DNA of 64,000 nucleotides from assembly GCA_032433595.1 (NCBI GenBank), contig JASWJB010000014.1, positions 186,001 through 250,000 of the forward strand, in the 5' to 3' direction. Every line of letters starts with the position of its first letter. The first letter of the stretch is position 1. This document shows positions 22,376 through 34,712 of the stretch, one piece after another. A program made the translations under genes and the position numbers. The notes under the pieces were generated by a model. The model worked only from the letters and a program-made list of their open reading frames with translations. It did not search any database and was not told the DNA's origin. This DNA comes from Conoideocrella luteorostrata (taxonomy: Eukaryota; Ascomycota; Sordariomycetes; Hypocreales; Clavicipitaceae).

Positions 22376-25137
22376 TCAAATAAAGCCGGTAGCATCAAAG
22401 TCGCTGATGTTGTAGCCCATGGCGAAGAAGTCCGCACCCAGGTAATTATCAGCATTCAAGCCCGCCAGCAGGTCGTCCACGTTGCCATCCCAGATCCCTG
22501 GACTACTTGTAGCAGCCATAGCGCTGGGCGAAATTCCATACAACCATGGCCCAGAAGCACATGGTTCAGCAGGTATCGCAGGCTCTGCGTCGCCGACTTG
22601 GTTCGTCTTCGTCCTCGCCCGGTCTTGCCATTTTACCTTCATTAGCGGTACATTAATTAGAAGAGAGTTATTTACGACGAATAACTCACCATAGCTTGTA
22701 AACAAATCAAGATATTTGTGAAGGCAACGGTGTGCTTTTCGACTCATAATACTAGAACCGCCCACCAACTTCAACGTATCTAGTGTCCGCCGCATGAGAA
22801 CCTCAATCTCAGAACTACTCATGCCTAGCAAAGGGAATGGATCTGAGCGGTTGGTGGAAATGAGCCAGAATCCAAACAGGTGGAGATTCGCCGAAACCGC
22901 TGCATTTTTGTCAGTTTCAGAATTGATTTGGCGTACGCTCTGGCCGGCAAGCACTTACCCATATAATTGCAGAGCCACCACACAGCATTGCTTCTCAGGA
23001 ACAGTCGCTGTTGCGCCAATATGCCGCATAACAACTTATGAAAGCTGTCAATGGTTTGCAGATATGTTTGCAATATTGACATTGCAACATTTAGCTGCAT
23101 CCTTAACTCGTTTGATTCACTTATAGAGGAGATAGATCGGAGCACGGCCAACAGCAGTGGCGCATTGATCAGCATTGTCGCGCGGTAGTGATATAATGAA
23201 AGTACAATGGCGTGTCTTTCGGTTTCAAAAGTTGATGCTGACCATGCGCTCATATCCACGCCCGATAGCACCAGTTCGAATGGGGACATACAGCTTCGGG
23301 CATGTTCTAGTCGCCGCAGCAGATCCATGACATGTGAGACAAGCTCGCTCAGGTTGAGTTCATGGGTGGCGCTTATGTTAGACGCATGGATGATATCAAC
23401 AGTGTTGCCCATAATTTCGTGGATCGAGCTATGGTTTTTCCACTGCGGTCAGAATATAGCGCATATGAGCACGATCGCATACACGTACATTATGTGACGG
23501 AAAAACATCATGATCATCTGATAAGATCGGCTATCCCCATCGTGGCTTTGCGGGCCCAGGACCAAGGCCTCAGAGGGACGAATACGCACATGCTGGTCCG
23601 GAACTAGGAACGGACGGCCCAACGCACAGCCAACGATTCTTAAAAGGACAATAATTAGCTTGTGGGCGGTGCCTTCTTCAAGGGTAAAACATACCTATCC
23701 AATTGAACTACGGCAAACCAAAGAATTGAACGCAATTCCTTTTCCCTTCTGCTTAATCGTCCGTATGACGATGGGGAGTGAATACCCAGCTGATATGCAG
23801 TTCTAACCGTGCAGAATTGTGTGGTGATGCTCTCTTGAGCTCGCTGGCTGTTTTGTTGGAAACTTGCCAATAGCAGCAGTGCTTGCACTTCCCAATTTGT
23901 CAGGTTATACATTTCGAAAGTAAACTGTTCTAACCTCGGATGGTAGGAGACGTACGTGAATCTATCGTTGGTTGATTCAACCCCTTTTCATCCAACAGAC
24001 CCAATGCCCGACGATAGAATGGCTCTGCTGCACCGTCTTCGGTTGCCGCGAGGGCATGTGCGAAAACAATGCTCAAAAGGGCCTGCGTGCCTGACGGACA
24101 CGATTGCCAAGTAGCAGTCCGCGAATCAACCACATCGATTTCGCGTAATAGCACGGATTTGTGGACATAGGGAAGAATAGCGGCAACGGTGTCGAAAAAG
24201 CAATTGGTCCATTTAATGGCTATGTCACGGCCAGGAAACGCATCGTTCTGCCTTGAAGCATCCCTTTCGGATGTGATTGCCTTCACAGGCGGTAGTGGAA
24301 GCCGTTTGGGTCCTCCTTTCGCTGCTGCGTGTCGTGATGGCAGCTTCTGTCCATCAGGACGTTGTTTGTCCAGCTCATCGAGAGACGAAGTAATAGACCA
24401 AAAGAAGGCATGGTTTGAACTAGCCCCTAGAAATTGTGGAATTCCAGACTAAGCGTTGTCGTTCATGTCGCCTTCAATAATGATTGGACTTACCGAAATA
24501 GCCAATATCAGCATGGCTAGGCTGGTCGTCAAACAGACCCGTTGCGATGGCATCAGCACTTGATTCAGGTGCGGGCTCTGACGCGGAGCTCCCAGTATCT
24601 GCCGGTATATACTGAGTAAAGCTTCTTGTCCGGTTCGAGGTTGACGGAGTTCCCTTCCCGTGACTTGCGGGCGAACTGACACTGTCATCTATGGCACTGG
24701 ACTGCTGTGTTGCGGAAGCCAATTGGGACTCCAGTTCCCGAACCCGGTTTGCCAATGCAAGGTGTGCTCTACATTCAGTGTTTAGTACGTAGGCTGTTCA
24801 AATGGCGATGGAGTCATTGCCGGTGAAGTTCTTATCTGGCGTACCGTCTTTCTTCTTGGCGGTCCATGCGTCTATCTCGAGTATTTTGGGTGTACTCGCA
24901 AGCTAAATTGCTCTTGACGCACCGCTCACATGATGGGTGTTTGCCATCGCACTACTCAATGTTAGGGCAGGGCATTTGGCCAAAACGACGAGAGGATCAG
25001 GGTGTGAGGCATGCGCAATGGGGGCATGCAGGAGCCGCTGGTGTAGAGGAGGTTACTTTTGACTTGGTCTGCCTGCAAGTAGTACAGGCTTGAACGGCTC
25101 TCGGTCTCCTAGTGACCGGCCGGGCAACATGCTCCAT
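22376..25137 (-). CDS. Zn(II)2Cys6 fungal-specific transcription factor, nine exons
   Basis: Nuclear regulator of 734 aa. Exons: 25137-25057, 24951-24845, 24768-24494, 24426-23956, 23887-23695, 23638-23489, 23428-22959, 22899-22690 and 22623-22376, totalling 2205 nt in phase. The zinc cluster (C18, C21, C28, C35, C38, C45) is interrupted by intron 1 directly before C28. A leucine-heptad-like stretch, LALANRVRELESQLA, follows it and may dimerise. The fungal_trans region includes LQALLLLASFQQNSQR and RELRSILWFAVVQLDR-type helices. The junction at 23489/23428 is the least certain: a 42-nt intron (23485-23444) with a GTGTAT donor is an equally in-frame alternative. No biosynthetic cluster surrounds it, so its targets are unknown. 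Confidence 0.87.
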
Positions 25138-27386
25138 AATGGCAGTGCTGATTGGAGCATTTGGGGATTTATCGTAACACCAAAAACGCTCCGGTCACGA
25201 CGCGGCTCATTCATCGGCGAGAGTCGACGTTATCGGGGAATGGACAGCGGCCAATGGGTTCCGTGTCAGTCATGGGCGGCCATGATGGAGACAGCTGGCA
25301 GCGAAGCGGGGGACTGGCGCTCGCCCAGCGGGGCCAACGCACACTGTTACGAGCAGCCCGCTTTTTTGTCCATCTCTTTTCCGGATTGCAACTCTGAATT
25401 AACCCATTGACGTGAAGTGTTCTTCCCAAAGTTTGCAAACAGCGGCAAGTCATTCGAGCTCCATATGATGTTTATCTTCCTTTTGTATGTCTTCAGTTTA
25501 CTGCCTATTTCCTAATCATTATGTGTCATATGTGGCTGCCACGCATAAGTCTGCCAGTGTCTACTCGGTACATAATTTCAGCCTGCGCTAACTAGAGGTT
25601 ACTTGTCTTGGATAAATAGTCTGATGATTATTTCCAGCACGAGGCTTCGACAATCATATCATGCATAGATCTATACAGCCAAGGCAAGGTTTTCTGGCTG
25701 CAAACCCACATGCTCGCGAAAAGGAGAGACTTCGTGCTTTTGGAAACATTAAGATGACAAATTTGACCCATCTTGACGAAAGTACATGAGTTCATCCGCT
25801 GCTGGAGCCGCCTCAGACTGCCAGCATCGGGCCAAAGATAAGGCAAAACAGGCAAAAAAGGCATGATGAAGCTCTGCCATCAACTACCAGCCTAGATCCC
25901 GCCGGAGGAGGCAAGACGGATAAACCGCGTACCGAGGCTAGTCCTGTCATGTATCCGTACTGACCGCAACAAGAGTATGATCCACGTCATAGTTACGCTC
26001 ACGAAGCTGGAGGTAAAGGCGGGAAATGAAAGAGACTCACAATTTTCCCACCGGCTCAACTAGATCATTGTGTTGGTTGCGCGCGGAAACATCTCTTATC
26101 AGCAAGTTATCGCGCCAACAGACGTCAGTCGTCCAAATCACCCAACACCGTAGGATTTAAACGACGTGTGCATTCGTCACAAAGTCCAGTACTCCGTACC
26201 GTCACAGTGGTTACGAACGTCACATTGCAGCTTTCAGCTCTGCTGCCTCGTTCCCGGCGCCGGCTGCTCTGGAGATTAATTTCATCCCCGGCGGCATTCA
26301 GCAAGGTCACATCGGGATGAACCATGGGGATCATTCCTGTTCGGGGAACCGTCAAATTTTGTTTTTGAACATACGAACAGATAAGGTCTTTTCACATGTC
26401 GTTCCTGCACGGACGCCTGCGGACCACTCCCGATAAACCCTTGACGACAGGTGGAATTGTGTACTGTAGATAACGACAAGTTGACATTCGGTATTTTAGC
26501 CTCTACGCGGCACCAATCCCGCCAAACTTCTACCCACAAAAGCGCACCTGGTGTCGTTGCTGGCAGCCGATCGCTCCCGCATCGAGACGCCATGGCCTGC
26601 TTGTTAGCGGCTTTTCGTGTAGCATTTAGCAGTCCAACAATCACTGCCAATGCCGGAAATTCGGATTAGTAGTAAAAGACAATCTGCCTTATCTTGACGA
26701 TCCTCGGCTTTGTGCACGGAGTACCATTGTCCACAAATCCCGCCCAGAATAAATTCCCGATTGACGGTCCGCTTTTCATCTTAAGCGACTGTAAGCCACG
26801 ATAAGGCCGTGGGGCGACCAGGGAGGGCCACACCATGTCCAATATGAGATGAAGTGGAATACGTCTAGCCTAGCGTCGCTACGAATTGGGAACGCTCTGG
26901 CCTTTTCGGACTGTCGCCAGCCCCAAGTCGGAGTTTACCAGAATGATTCTGCATCTTCCTGGTCCGGGGGTCGAATATTGTCCCTTACACTGAGCATGCA
27001 AGGCACTGCTCCATGATTGATTGACTGATTATTTGGGCGTTCTCACATGTGGCCCACATCTGTTGGTTGGTTGGTCGTTTTCCTAAAAATTTCGGGATAA
27101 GAGAAATGATACGTGGATGCTCCATGCCGAATGCAATCCAGCACGAGACCACAGCGCATCGCGAGATGCGATGCTGATTAGATGAACAAATTTCTTGAGA
27201 CTAGTATGAATAGCAAGTTCATGGATTTATGTTGTCCGGAACCTGGTGAAGCGTGGTGTTTGCCGAAATACAAATAGAGAGAGTATTCCTCCGGAAGTTT
27301 ATGAATGCTCACCAACATAGCAAATTCACAGCTCGTTCACTTCACGTCTTTTCTCTCAAACCTTTTTTCTTCTTATAAATCTCAAA
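25138..27386. other. 2.2-kb spacer, no gene seen
   Basis: Divergent promoter space between the nine-exon regulator and the small secreted protein gene. It contains one full motif copy, GTACTCCGTAC, at 26189-26199 and a partial one near 26720. The 60 bases before 27387 are pyrimidine-rich, as in many active fungal promoters. Frames of 70-120 codons here resemble nothing known. Confidence 0.55.
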
Positions 27387-27975
27387 ATGCGTTTCACACT
27401 TGCTACCATCCTCTTCGTTGCCAGCACTGCCCTGGCAGCTCCCGCTATTGGTAAGGGCACAACCAACAACCTCACATCCTCACACCCTCTCACCCTCACT
27501 CTCACGTGTTGCTCCAACATTGTCCCTAACAGCCAGCCACAGATCTTCAGCAGCGGTCTCTCATCAAAGACGTAGGCAGCGCAGTCCTCCAGATCGAAAA
27601 TGGTCTCGGTGTAACTGCCCTTGAAGAGAAACTCGACGAGCTCCTCGGCGGCTCTCTGTCCAAGGTTCGTCTACACCCTTGATCCGGTTTACAAAACACT
27701 CGTTCCCCAAACTGACAGTCCTTCCACCCACGCAGCTCGAGGATGCCCTCGGTGTGACCTTTGCGGAAAAGCTTCTCGGGCTGTCCGAGACTTGCTCCGA
27801 CCCCGGTGTTGTGCAGGCGGTTGGTGAGGGTGTTGCCATGCTGCTGCAGGGGGTCCATGTGCCTGAGATCGATGAGTTCCTTGACCACGCTACGGGAGGT
27901 GCTATTTCTTCCTTGGAGAAGGTCCTCGGGGTTCCTGATATCGAGAAGGCGCTTGGTGTTGAAGATGGATTCTAA
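27387..27975 (+). CDS. Small secreted protein with three LGV...EK..L repeats
   Basis: Predicted extracellular protein of 143 aa. Exons 27387-27450, 27537-27664 and 27736-27975 total 432 nt in phase. The first 17-18 residues (MRFTLATILFVASTALAA) form a good signal peptide ending in an Ala-rich cleavage site. The mature chain is acidic, has a single cysteine, and shows three related segments: LGVTALEEKLDELLG, LGVTFAEKLLGLS and LGVPDIEKALGV. They look like an internally repeated amphipathic helix. No family is recognised. The single cysteine argues against a classical disulfide-rich effector or hydrophobin; a surface or small effector-like role remains open. Intron 1 uses the second of two nearby AGs (acceptor ending 27536), because only that keeps the frame. 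Confidence 0.75.
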
Positions 27976-28783
27976 AGCGTAGGAGTCTCCGCCAACATGA
28001 TACCTTGGATAGTTGTTGAAAATGACAGCTTTGGGGTGGGGAAGTCATTCTTTACGTGTAAATAATTAAGGATAACATTTTATTATGTAAAATCAGCAAA
28101 AAATTTCAAGAAGAAAGCTATCTGTTATTTGTGTCTGGATCTTGTCACTAAACGTTCCGTGGCCAAAACTCCTAAACACCTTTACACCAACTACCACCCT
28201 CCCCCTCCCCGAGAGCTACAGAGGAAATACTGCAACGCAACACCCATTCAACTCAAAAGTATAGAGGTGTTTCCAAACAATAAAGTCATAGTAGTACCTT
28301 CACCAACTTGAAGGCGCAACAAGACAACCACCGTCTTCCTAAACCAATGCACCTGGCATCCAATTAGTAGGTAGTGCGCCGTTGCATCGGCCACCGGCGG
28401 GCTCCATCACGGCAAACTCTATGCATGACAACGTTTTGACCCAAGAATGGCAATCTAGCCCCCGCAGAAGTATTAACCGATGCCCCATTCAGTTAACACC
28501 CCAACTTGACTCGCGGCAGGCTATTTCGGCTATCTAGCAAATGTTTGTGGTTCTACGGCGAAAGCTCCCCTAGCTTCAAAGCCGCATCTAGGGCTTGTTG
28601 CGGGGAACCATGTTCCTTCGATCCAACACAAAACCACGAGATGCCGTCCATGCTGCAAAACGGATGAAATGTGTTCGATCTAGCTTTTGATGTGCAAGTT
28701 GTAACGAAAATCAACTTTGTTCGATTACACACTCTGCGCACTCCCCGATTAGACGGTACAACGAGCGCACATGTCTCTCAGTT
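27976..28783. other. Intergenic spacer, no gene seen
   Basis: 3' flank of the secreted protein gene, AT-rich at 28050-28110, and promoter of the MFS transporter. A C-rich run lies at 28195-28212. No recognisable gene. Confidence 0.55.
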
Positions 28784-30332
28784 ATGGACCCCATAGGTTC
28801 GTCTGCCACGCTTTCACTCACCCCAGACTTCATCGTTTCAGCACGTACATGCCTCGCATTCTACCTTCTACTATTGAACTCATACTAAACATCTCTTCAA
28901 AACAGTTCTTGAAAGCGAGGATGACCCTGCAGAAACCTACCCCGAAGGTGGCCGCGATGCTTGGCTCGCCGTCCTCGGCTGCTGGTGTGGCCTCCTCGCC
29001 CCAATGGGCTGGCTCAACACCCTGGCTGTGCTGCAGGCGCGCGTATCTCAAAATGAGCTATCCCATCTGCCAGAGTCGACTACAGGCTGGATATTCAGCA
29101 CATATGCGTTTCTGATGTTTTCGTGTGGTGTGCAAGTTGGTACGTTGTTGGGAGCATTCCCAATACAAAGCAGCGTGCTTCTTCCTTCTCAAGTAGGCGG
29201 AACTGGAACAGCCAGCTCCCGAAAACTAACAACCATGCCCAAAGGTCCTATATTCGACGCGTACAACGTCAAGATACTCATTATTCCAGGAAGCATCGGA
29301 ATGGTCCTGACCTCCATGCTCCTCAGCGTCTGTAAAGGTTCGCGCGCCTCCTTCTCTGCTCAACCCATACTCTGACCCGTTCGTCCTCTCGGCAACTACT
29401 TCCCCAAAGCTCACACTTGTCCAGAATTCTACCAATTCTTCCTCACCTTTTCCATCCTAGGCGGGCTCTCCTCGTCCCTTCTCTTCAACCCCTGCATCGC
29501 CACCACCGGCCAATGGTTCTGCAAGCGCCGCGCCCTCGCCACCGGCATCATCTGCACGGCCGGCGGTATCGGCGGCATCGTCTTCCCCCTCATTATTCTC
29601 TACGGCGAGCCTCGCATCGGCTTCGGATGGTCCGTCCGCATCATCGGCCTCATATGCATGGCCTCGTCCGTAACGGCATGTCTCATCATGAAGAAGCGGC
29701 TGCCCCATAACAAGCAAGCAGGCGCGCAGATGGATTTCAAGGCTCTCCTGGAGTTGAAGTACGCTCTTACCACGCTGGCCATCTTTCTCGCCGAGTTCGC
29801 CGTGTTTATCCCCTACACGTACATATCGAGTTACGCACTGCATGTGGGGTTCGAAACAGAAATGGCCTTCCTGATGAACTCACTGCTGAATGTTGGTGCT
29901 ATACCGGGCAGGGCGTTGCCTGGGTTCGTGGCGGATCGGTTTGGGGCGTTCAACATCTTAGGGGCTACGACTTTTGTTTGCGCGACGCTTATATTTGCGT
30001 TGTGGTACACTGCCGAGAGCAGCCGGGCGGCGGTTATATCGTTCACGGTGCTGTTTGGGTTTTGGTCCGGGGCTACGATCGCGCTGACGCCTGTTTGTGT
30101 CAGCCGCGTGTGCAAGATCCAGGATTACGGGAAGCGTAGCGGCACGACGTACTTGATCGCGAGTACCGGTGTCTTGATTGGCGCTCCGATTGCAGGGGCC
30201 ATCATCAAGGCGAATGGTGGATCGTTTTGGGGCATCATTATTTTCTCCGGGGCGTTGTATGCTGCCTGCACAATGACACTGTATCTTGCTCGCGGTGCTG
30301 CCGCTGGATGGGGAGTAAGGATCATCTTCTGA
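28784..30332 (+). CDS. MFS transporter, monocarboxylate (MCT-like) family
   Basis: Plasma-membrane transporter of 415 aa related to fungal monocarboxylate-permease-like proteins. Exons: 28784-28796 (13 nt, MDPI plus one base), 28906-29139, 29245-29337 and 29425-30332, totalling 1248 nt in phase. I chose this tiny first exon because it joins in frame across an intron with a good ACTAAAC branch site. A typical opening WLAVLGCWCGLLAPMGWLNTLAVLQA starts the first membrane helix. Further helices follow with the loop FCKRRALATGIICTAGGIGG that is characteristic of the family. About twelve membrane segments are expected. The solute is not readable; yeast relatives carry riboflavin or remain orphan. 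It converges with the RIM2-type carrier 383 bp away. Confidence 0.87.
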
Positions 30333-30715
30333 AGGTAGACAAATTTCCGCACAAATCCGGCGCAGCTGTTGCACACACAAAGAAAACGAGGGACACGTAA
30401 GTGCGACGAAGCGAGTCATCTATCATTTTCAAAATAGTCAAGCCGAACCAGAACGCCAAAGATATGCTTCTACAGGGAGCCTTCCTTCTTCCCAGATATC
30501 TAATATTGTCCCCTGGTAGCCTTTGGTTTCCGGGGGTAGTGTACAAGAAATGCTAATGTTGATCTAAATATACACTTGCACATTATCCAAACATGCAAAG
30601 ATCTTGGTTGGTGAACCACGGAATATGCGTCGACAAGAGGTGAGATCGTGCCAGAACTGCCGGGTGGGGCTGCGCTCGAAATATTCTCAATATGATGGTC
30701 AAGATCATCAACCGA
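30333..30715. other. Short spacer between convergent genes
   Basis: Shared 3' flank of the MFS transporter and the mitochondrial carrier. No gene or repeat noticed. Confidence 0.5.
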
Positions 30716-32051
30716 TTATGCTGGGGTGTTGAATAGTCGAAGAATGCCTTCGTACATGCCAAACATGATGGCCGCACTAGGGACCGTCCTCATCAAGTGA
30801 GGTGTCAGGCCGCCATAAAGGCCAATGAAGCCTTCCTCTTTCCACACCAACTTGAAGCACTGAATGAGACCGGTATACTTGGGTTGAGCATTGTCCAACG
30901 GCGCCTGTCGAAGCCGCGTTCGGGCGACCTAGAAATCATGTGTCAGCATTTTGCCGCTGGCTACTTCGACTCATGGACCCTTCCATGAATCACCGGGGCA
31001 ATATAATGGCCACTCACCTCATGAGGATAAGCCAGAATGGCAGCTATCAACTTGGCGCCACCAGCCGCTCCAGCCTTGCCAGTCCATTCTACCGTGTGAT
31101 CCCACCACGTCTTCTCCCTGCCGCTGCGCTGAATGCGATCCTCTCGCCGAGCTAGTGATACCTTCATCTGCTCGTACAGCATCCACTGTAGTGTCGACTC
31201 TGCCACGCCCAGATAACTCGCGCTCATTCCTTTATAAAGGCCACGAATGCCCTCGTCGCGGAGGATCTGTCGCACGCAATCGTAGCTGTTGCGGTACTGC
31301 CGCTGCATGATACCGCCGCTGCGCTCTGATACGTTCTTGTCTAGTTGTAATCTTGTTTTTACCATCCAGATGGGGTTCGTTGCCGTCGACGTAGCCACAC
31401 CTGCGGCTACTCCTGCAAGCAGATGCACCCAAGGCGCTTCCTGCCCACGATTCCAGTACTCGGAGATGACGCGCTTGCCGTTGCCGTAAACGAAGAAATT
31501 GATGCTTCGTGCGGGCACAATGCCGACCAAATTCGGGCCGAGGCCTTTGAACAAAGCTCTAGATCCCTCAGTGCGGTATACTGTTCCAAGGATCTCCAGA
31601 GTATCCGTCAAATGATATAGAGCCGCCCTTGCCGGGTTGAGGCCGGTCAGGGCTTGTCCTTTGGCCAGCCGCGCTGCCCGCAGCTGCGCCTGGTAAATAT
31701 CCGATTGTAATCTCGTCTTGAGCACATCGAGCGGTGCCGTCATCGTCGCCGCCGTCATTCCGCCAACTCTATAGTCCAAGAACGGTTAGCAAATTGTTCC
31801 GCAGCACTCCTCTTTTTGCGGCATGTCGGAACCGTGAGAGGTAAATCTGCGCACCCGCCAGCCATCATGTGAACCCAGGACTTTGCGAAGGGTAGTGCCT
31901 TGACTTCGCCCTGTGGACTACAGTCCGGCAATATATCTCCAGTCTCTCTTGACTGGACAAGCGCCGCACGCTCGGCGGGTTTCGGTGACTGCTGAAAAGG
32001 TTTTCGATCGTCATGGCCTGCCACGAAAGCGGCAGGCTGCGGTTGAGCCAT
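30716..32051 (-). CDS. RIM2: Mitochondrial pyrimidine nucleotide carrier, RIM2/SLC25A33-36 type
   Basis: Inner-membrane exchanger supplying pyrimidine (deoxy)nucleoside triphosphates to mitochondria, as known for yeast Rim2. Exons 32051-31855, 31768-31018 and 30928-30716 total 1161 nt, or 386 aa, in phase. All three carrier signatures are present: APLDVLKTRLQ in repeat 1, NPIWMVKTRLQ in repeat 2 with the PIW variant typical of this subfamily, and YPHEVARTRLRQ in repeat 3, created across the second intron. GLGPNLVGIVPARSINFFVYG is close to the Rim2 family block. I start at MAQPQPAAF (32051); an ATG 36 bases upstream is also in frame. The Gln/Pro-rich N-terminal extension of about 60 residues precedes the first helix. 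Confidence 0.92.
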
Positions 32052-33045
32052 CGTACGCTGTGTCGGGCAGAGGAGTACTTGTTTCACTTGTGGTGCTGTG
32101 TGTGCTGTTACAGGGTTCCTTTTCGATCGGATTGACCGGCTATGTTTCTTGAGCAGGTCTGGTGGACGAGGAGAACAGGAATAATAATCTGTCGCTAGGA
32201 GCAGGAGGCGCAGAATGAGGCTCCAACTTTTTTTTCTTCCCTGGAGCTGCGCCTATGCTCCAGGGTGTTGCCGCCTAATTATAGCGGCGCCGTAACTACG
32301 GGGCATCTTAGCTAAAGTCGGCGCCGATGCGCCAGTGGGTCCTGAGGTACGTCCAGTCAAGCGGGGGGGACAGTTTAACTGAGCCATCGAGGTGGCAATA
32401 ACTCCGCAAGAGATAATGTCTCAGCGACTAAAAACACGATAAAAAAAAACATAACTATTATATAGCTTAGTTAGCTATTTAGGTAATAGATTTTATTAGT
32501 AATAAGTTTTAATTGCATCTGTGGTGGGCGTTCGAATTGAAAGGGTCAATTGGACGAAATGGCTCAGTTAAACTGTCCCCCGCATGTCAGCGGGTGAATC
32601 GGCGGTCTCCACATCGTGAGTATCTTCATGCAGCTACGGATTATCACGGCGGAGTATGTTAAAACGCGAAACTGAGGCTTCGTCAGTTCATGGCACATGA
32701 TTCATTGTTTTGCAGGCTGATAAACACGTCTGTGTCGGCATCGATGTCACATATCTAGATACATATCTAGATGCCCCGGACGTATCTGGCATCATTCTTG
32801 AGGCGCCTTCAGTCATTGCCTTCTTGCGTCATTCTCTATTTCTACAATAGTCATTGTGTTCGTGAATCTTTACAACCACCTATCCTTGTTGCCCTACATA
32901 GCTCGCTTGCCCAAAGTCCCATCACAACACCTACGATAACGCAATTATAAACCGATTAGCATGATAAGGGCAACTCCAATGACTGAAATGTGCAGCAGAC
33001 ATCGTTCATATCGTTTCGTACAGGAGCTGGCTTTCTTTTGGAAGT
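32052..33045. other. Spacer containing a MITE-like element
   Basis: Promoter side of the carrier gene and 3' side of the next minus-strand gene. Apart from the inverted-repeat element at 32365-32581 it shows a T-run near 32227-32235 and a duplicated ACATATCTAGAT at about 32749-32772. No gene. Confidence 0.6.
32365..32581. mobile_element. MITE-like element, 217 bp, 23-bp perfect terminal inverted repeats
   Basis: The left end at 32365-32387 begins GGGGGACAGTTTAACTGAGC and continues CAT. The right end at 32559-32581 is its exact reverse complement (23 of 23). The interior is strongly AT-rich with no reading frame, especially 32430-32515. Size, perfect ends and AT-rich non-coding core are typical of a miniature inverted-repeat element mobilised by a DNA transposase elsewhere. 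The G-run is longer on the left (seven against five), so the exact border is uncertain. I cannot confirm a target-site duplication: the flanks GTCAAGCGG and GTCAGCGGG are only similar. Confidence 0.75.
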
Positions 33046-34712
33046 CTACTCATGCATTATGGAAATTCCCCCGACCCCTGTTGGCAAACCGAAATATCGT
33101 CGAGGGCTTCGGGACGGTAACTCGTGTCTCAAAGGTACAAGCGGTTCGGGGCTCTGGACGATCGGAATGCTCATGTCTGCCGTAGCCCGACTTGCAGGTC
33201 TGGATGTGTTCTCGGAGCTTAGTAGACTAGCCCTGGATTCCAAAGTCAGTCGAGAATCTCGGTTGTCTTGAGATGTTTGAATGTCGACTTCGCGGTCAGG
33301 AAATGCTTCTGCTTCTATTCTTTCCTTCTCCTGATTTGTAACCGTATTCCAGCTACATTTAGAGTGCCTCTTGGTGCACCCTTGGCAAGCTGATAAATGT
33401 TTGATACACGATATCCGTAAACGACGGCATCGATCGCAGGGCGGCGCGATGAATCCCCCCTTGGGCAATCTATCGACATTGAATCTGATGAGAGATCGAA
33501 CCATTTCCGCACGGCCATCCGAGAAATTCGCTGCTAGCGAATCCTGAGACGTTCCTTCTAGTGAGCGGGCAGAGTGGGTTGAGACGCGGTTATAATGATG
33601 GTGATAAGGCGAATTTAAAGAAGGTGACAGTGGGCCAAGACTAGTAGCAGACAGGCCGGCACCAGATGTAGATCTCGCGGCGTTAGGTGGTGAAGGTGCC
33701 CTCAAGAACTGTTGAAGCAGGTCTTCGTGTAAGTCGTATGACGAACTGGCTGAAGGATATCCGGAGGGGACTGTCTGTTGAAGTCCTGAGCTTCCGCTGT
33801 CGTGGTTTCGTCTCCAAGACACGTCATTTCTCCGCTGCGCGATACGATGATGAAGAGTACGAGCGCGTGATGCCACTTCATCTGCTTTCTTGCAGAGAGT
33901 AGATGCACGTTTTTCCAAAATTTCTAGCGTGGCCATTTCAGCAACTTCGTCTTCGTCAAACACGTGTTCCAGAGGGAGTCGATTGAGTGCTCCTGAGGAT
34001 ATAAGTCGCCAGTCATCCTCAGAAATTTCGACGTGAACACCTTTACAGGTGAATCGGCAACATCGACCGCCACCAGGCATATAGGTGAGGGAAAATTCCC
34101 TGGGATTGTGTTTGGCAAACGAAAGAACATCTAGCCAACTTATTGGAGCTGCAGAAGGCTGTGGCGAATTCTGTTTAATTGGGTTCACAAAGATATTTTC
34201 AAAGCCCTTTAGAATACGGTGGCCTGAAAGCTTGGCCCCAAGGCTCGTCGCCAAGCTCTCGTGCCGATCCAAGGCGCCTATAAGCAGGTATTAGAGGGTA
34301 TTCCGTCAATTTGTTAGTACATTGTAGCATACCCTCGTATTCGCCAATCAAGCCAAGAACATCGTTAAACGTTTCCGCATCTCCTTGTATGAGTCTAAGA
34401 CGTTCCCCATTTAGCCGTGGCACATAACTAAGCAATGGAGGTCCTATAGATCAGAAGATGATTAGTTCAGAAATCAGTTGGCATATGTATTGCCATTCAG
34501 GTCTCCATTCGCTATCAACCGCCAAGCTAACTAATGGGCCCCTAGTTGGTAACAAGAGAAAGTCATGAAGAGCTCAGAAGGTAAAGTCACAGGCAAGCCG
34601 TACCTTGTTGGCCGTTCTGAAAGTTGGCGATTTGGAATTGTGCATACTGACCGGCGCCTTCCTCCGAATACCGACGTCGCCTTTGATTAACTTGATGTAG
34701 GGCATTGTCCAT
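33046..34712 (-). CDS. Protein with C-terminal Zn(II)2Cys6 cluster, putative regulator
   Basis: Predicted nuclear protein of 483 aa. Exons 34712-34604, 34443-34333 and 34277-33046 total 1452 nt in phase. I chose ATG 34712 (MDNALHQVNQRRRRYSEEG) since that frame splices into GQQGPPLLSYVPRLNGERL; the longer overlapping frame from 34921 does not. A conserved-looking block at about 120-220 (WLDVLSFAKHNPREFSLTY, then VEISEDDWRLIS) precedes a helix-rich charged stretch. A Ser-rich linker follows, then the zinc cluster C354, C357, C364, C371, C374, C381. No fungal_trans domain follows. A cluster far from the N-terminus is the less common layout; similar proteins exist in other ascomycetes but I cannot name a function. 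Confidence 0.82.

Noticed and set aside
18702..25137. A secondary-metabolite cluster formed by the oxidase, acetyltransferase and regulator
   Set aside because: No backbone synthase, terpene cyclase or P450 lies among them, and the three are widely spaced.
32520..32545. GTTCGAATT as a tRNA B box
   Set aside because: It lies inside the MITE-like element and has no A box or stems at the right distance.
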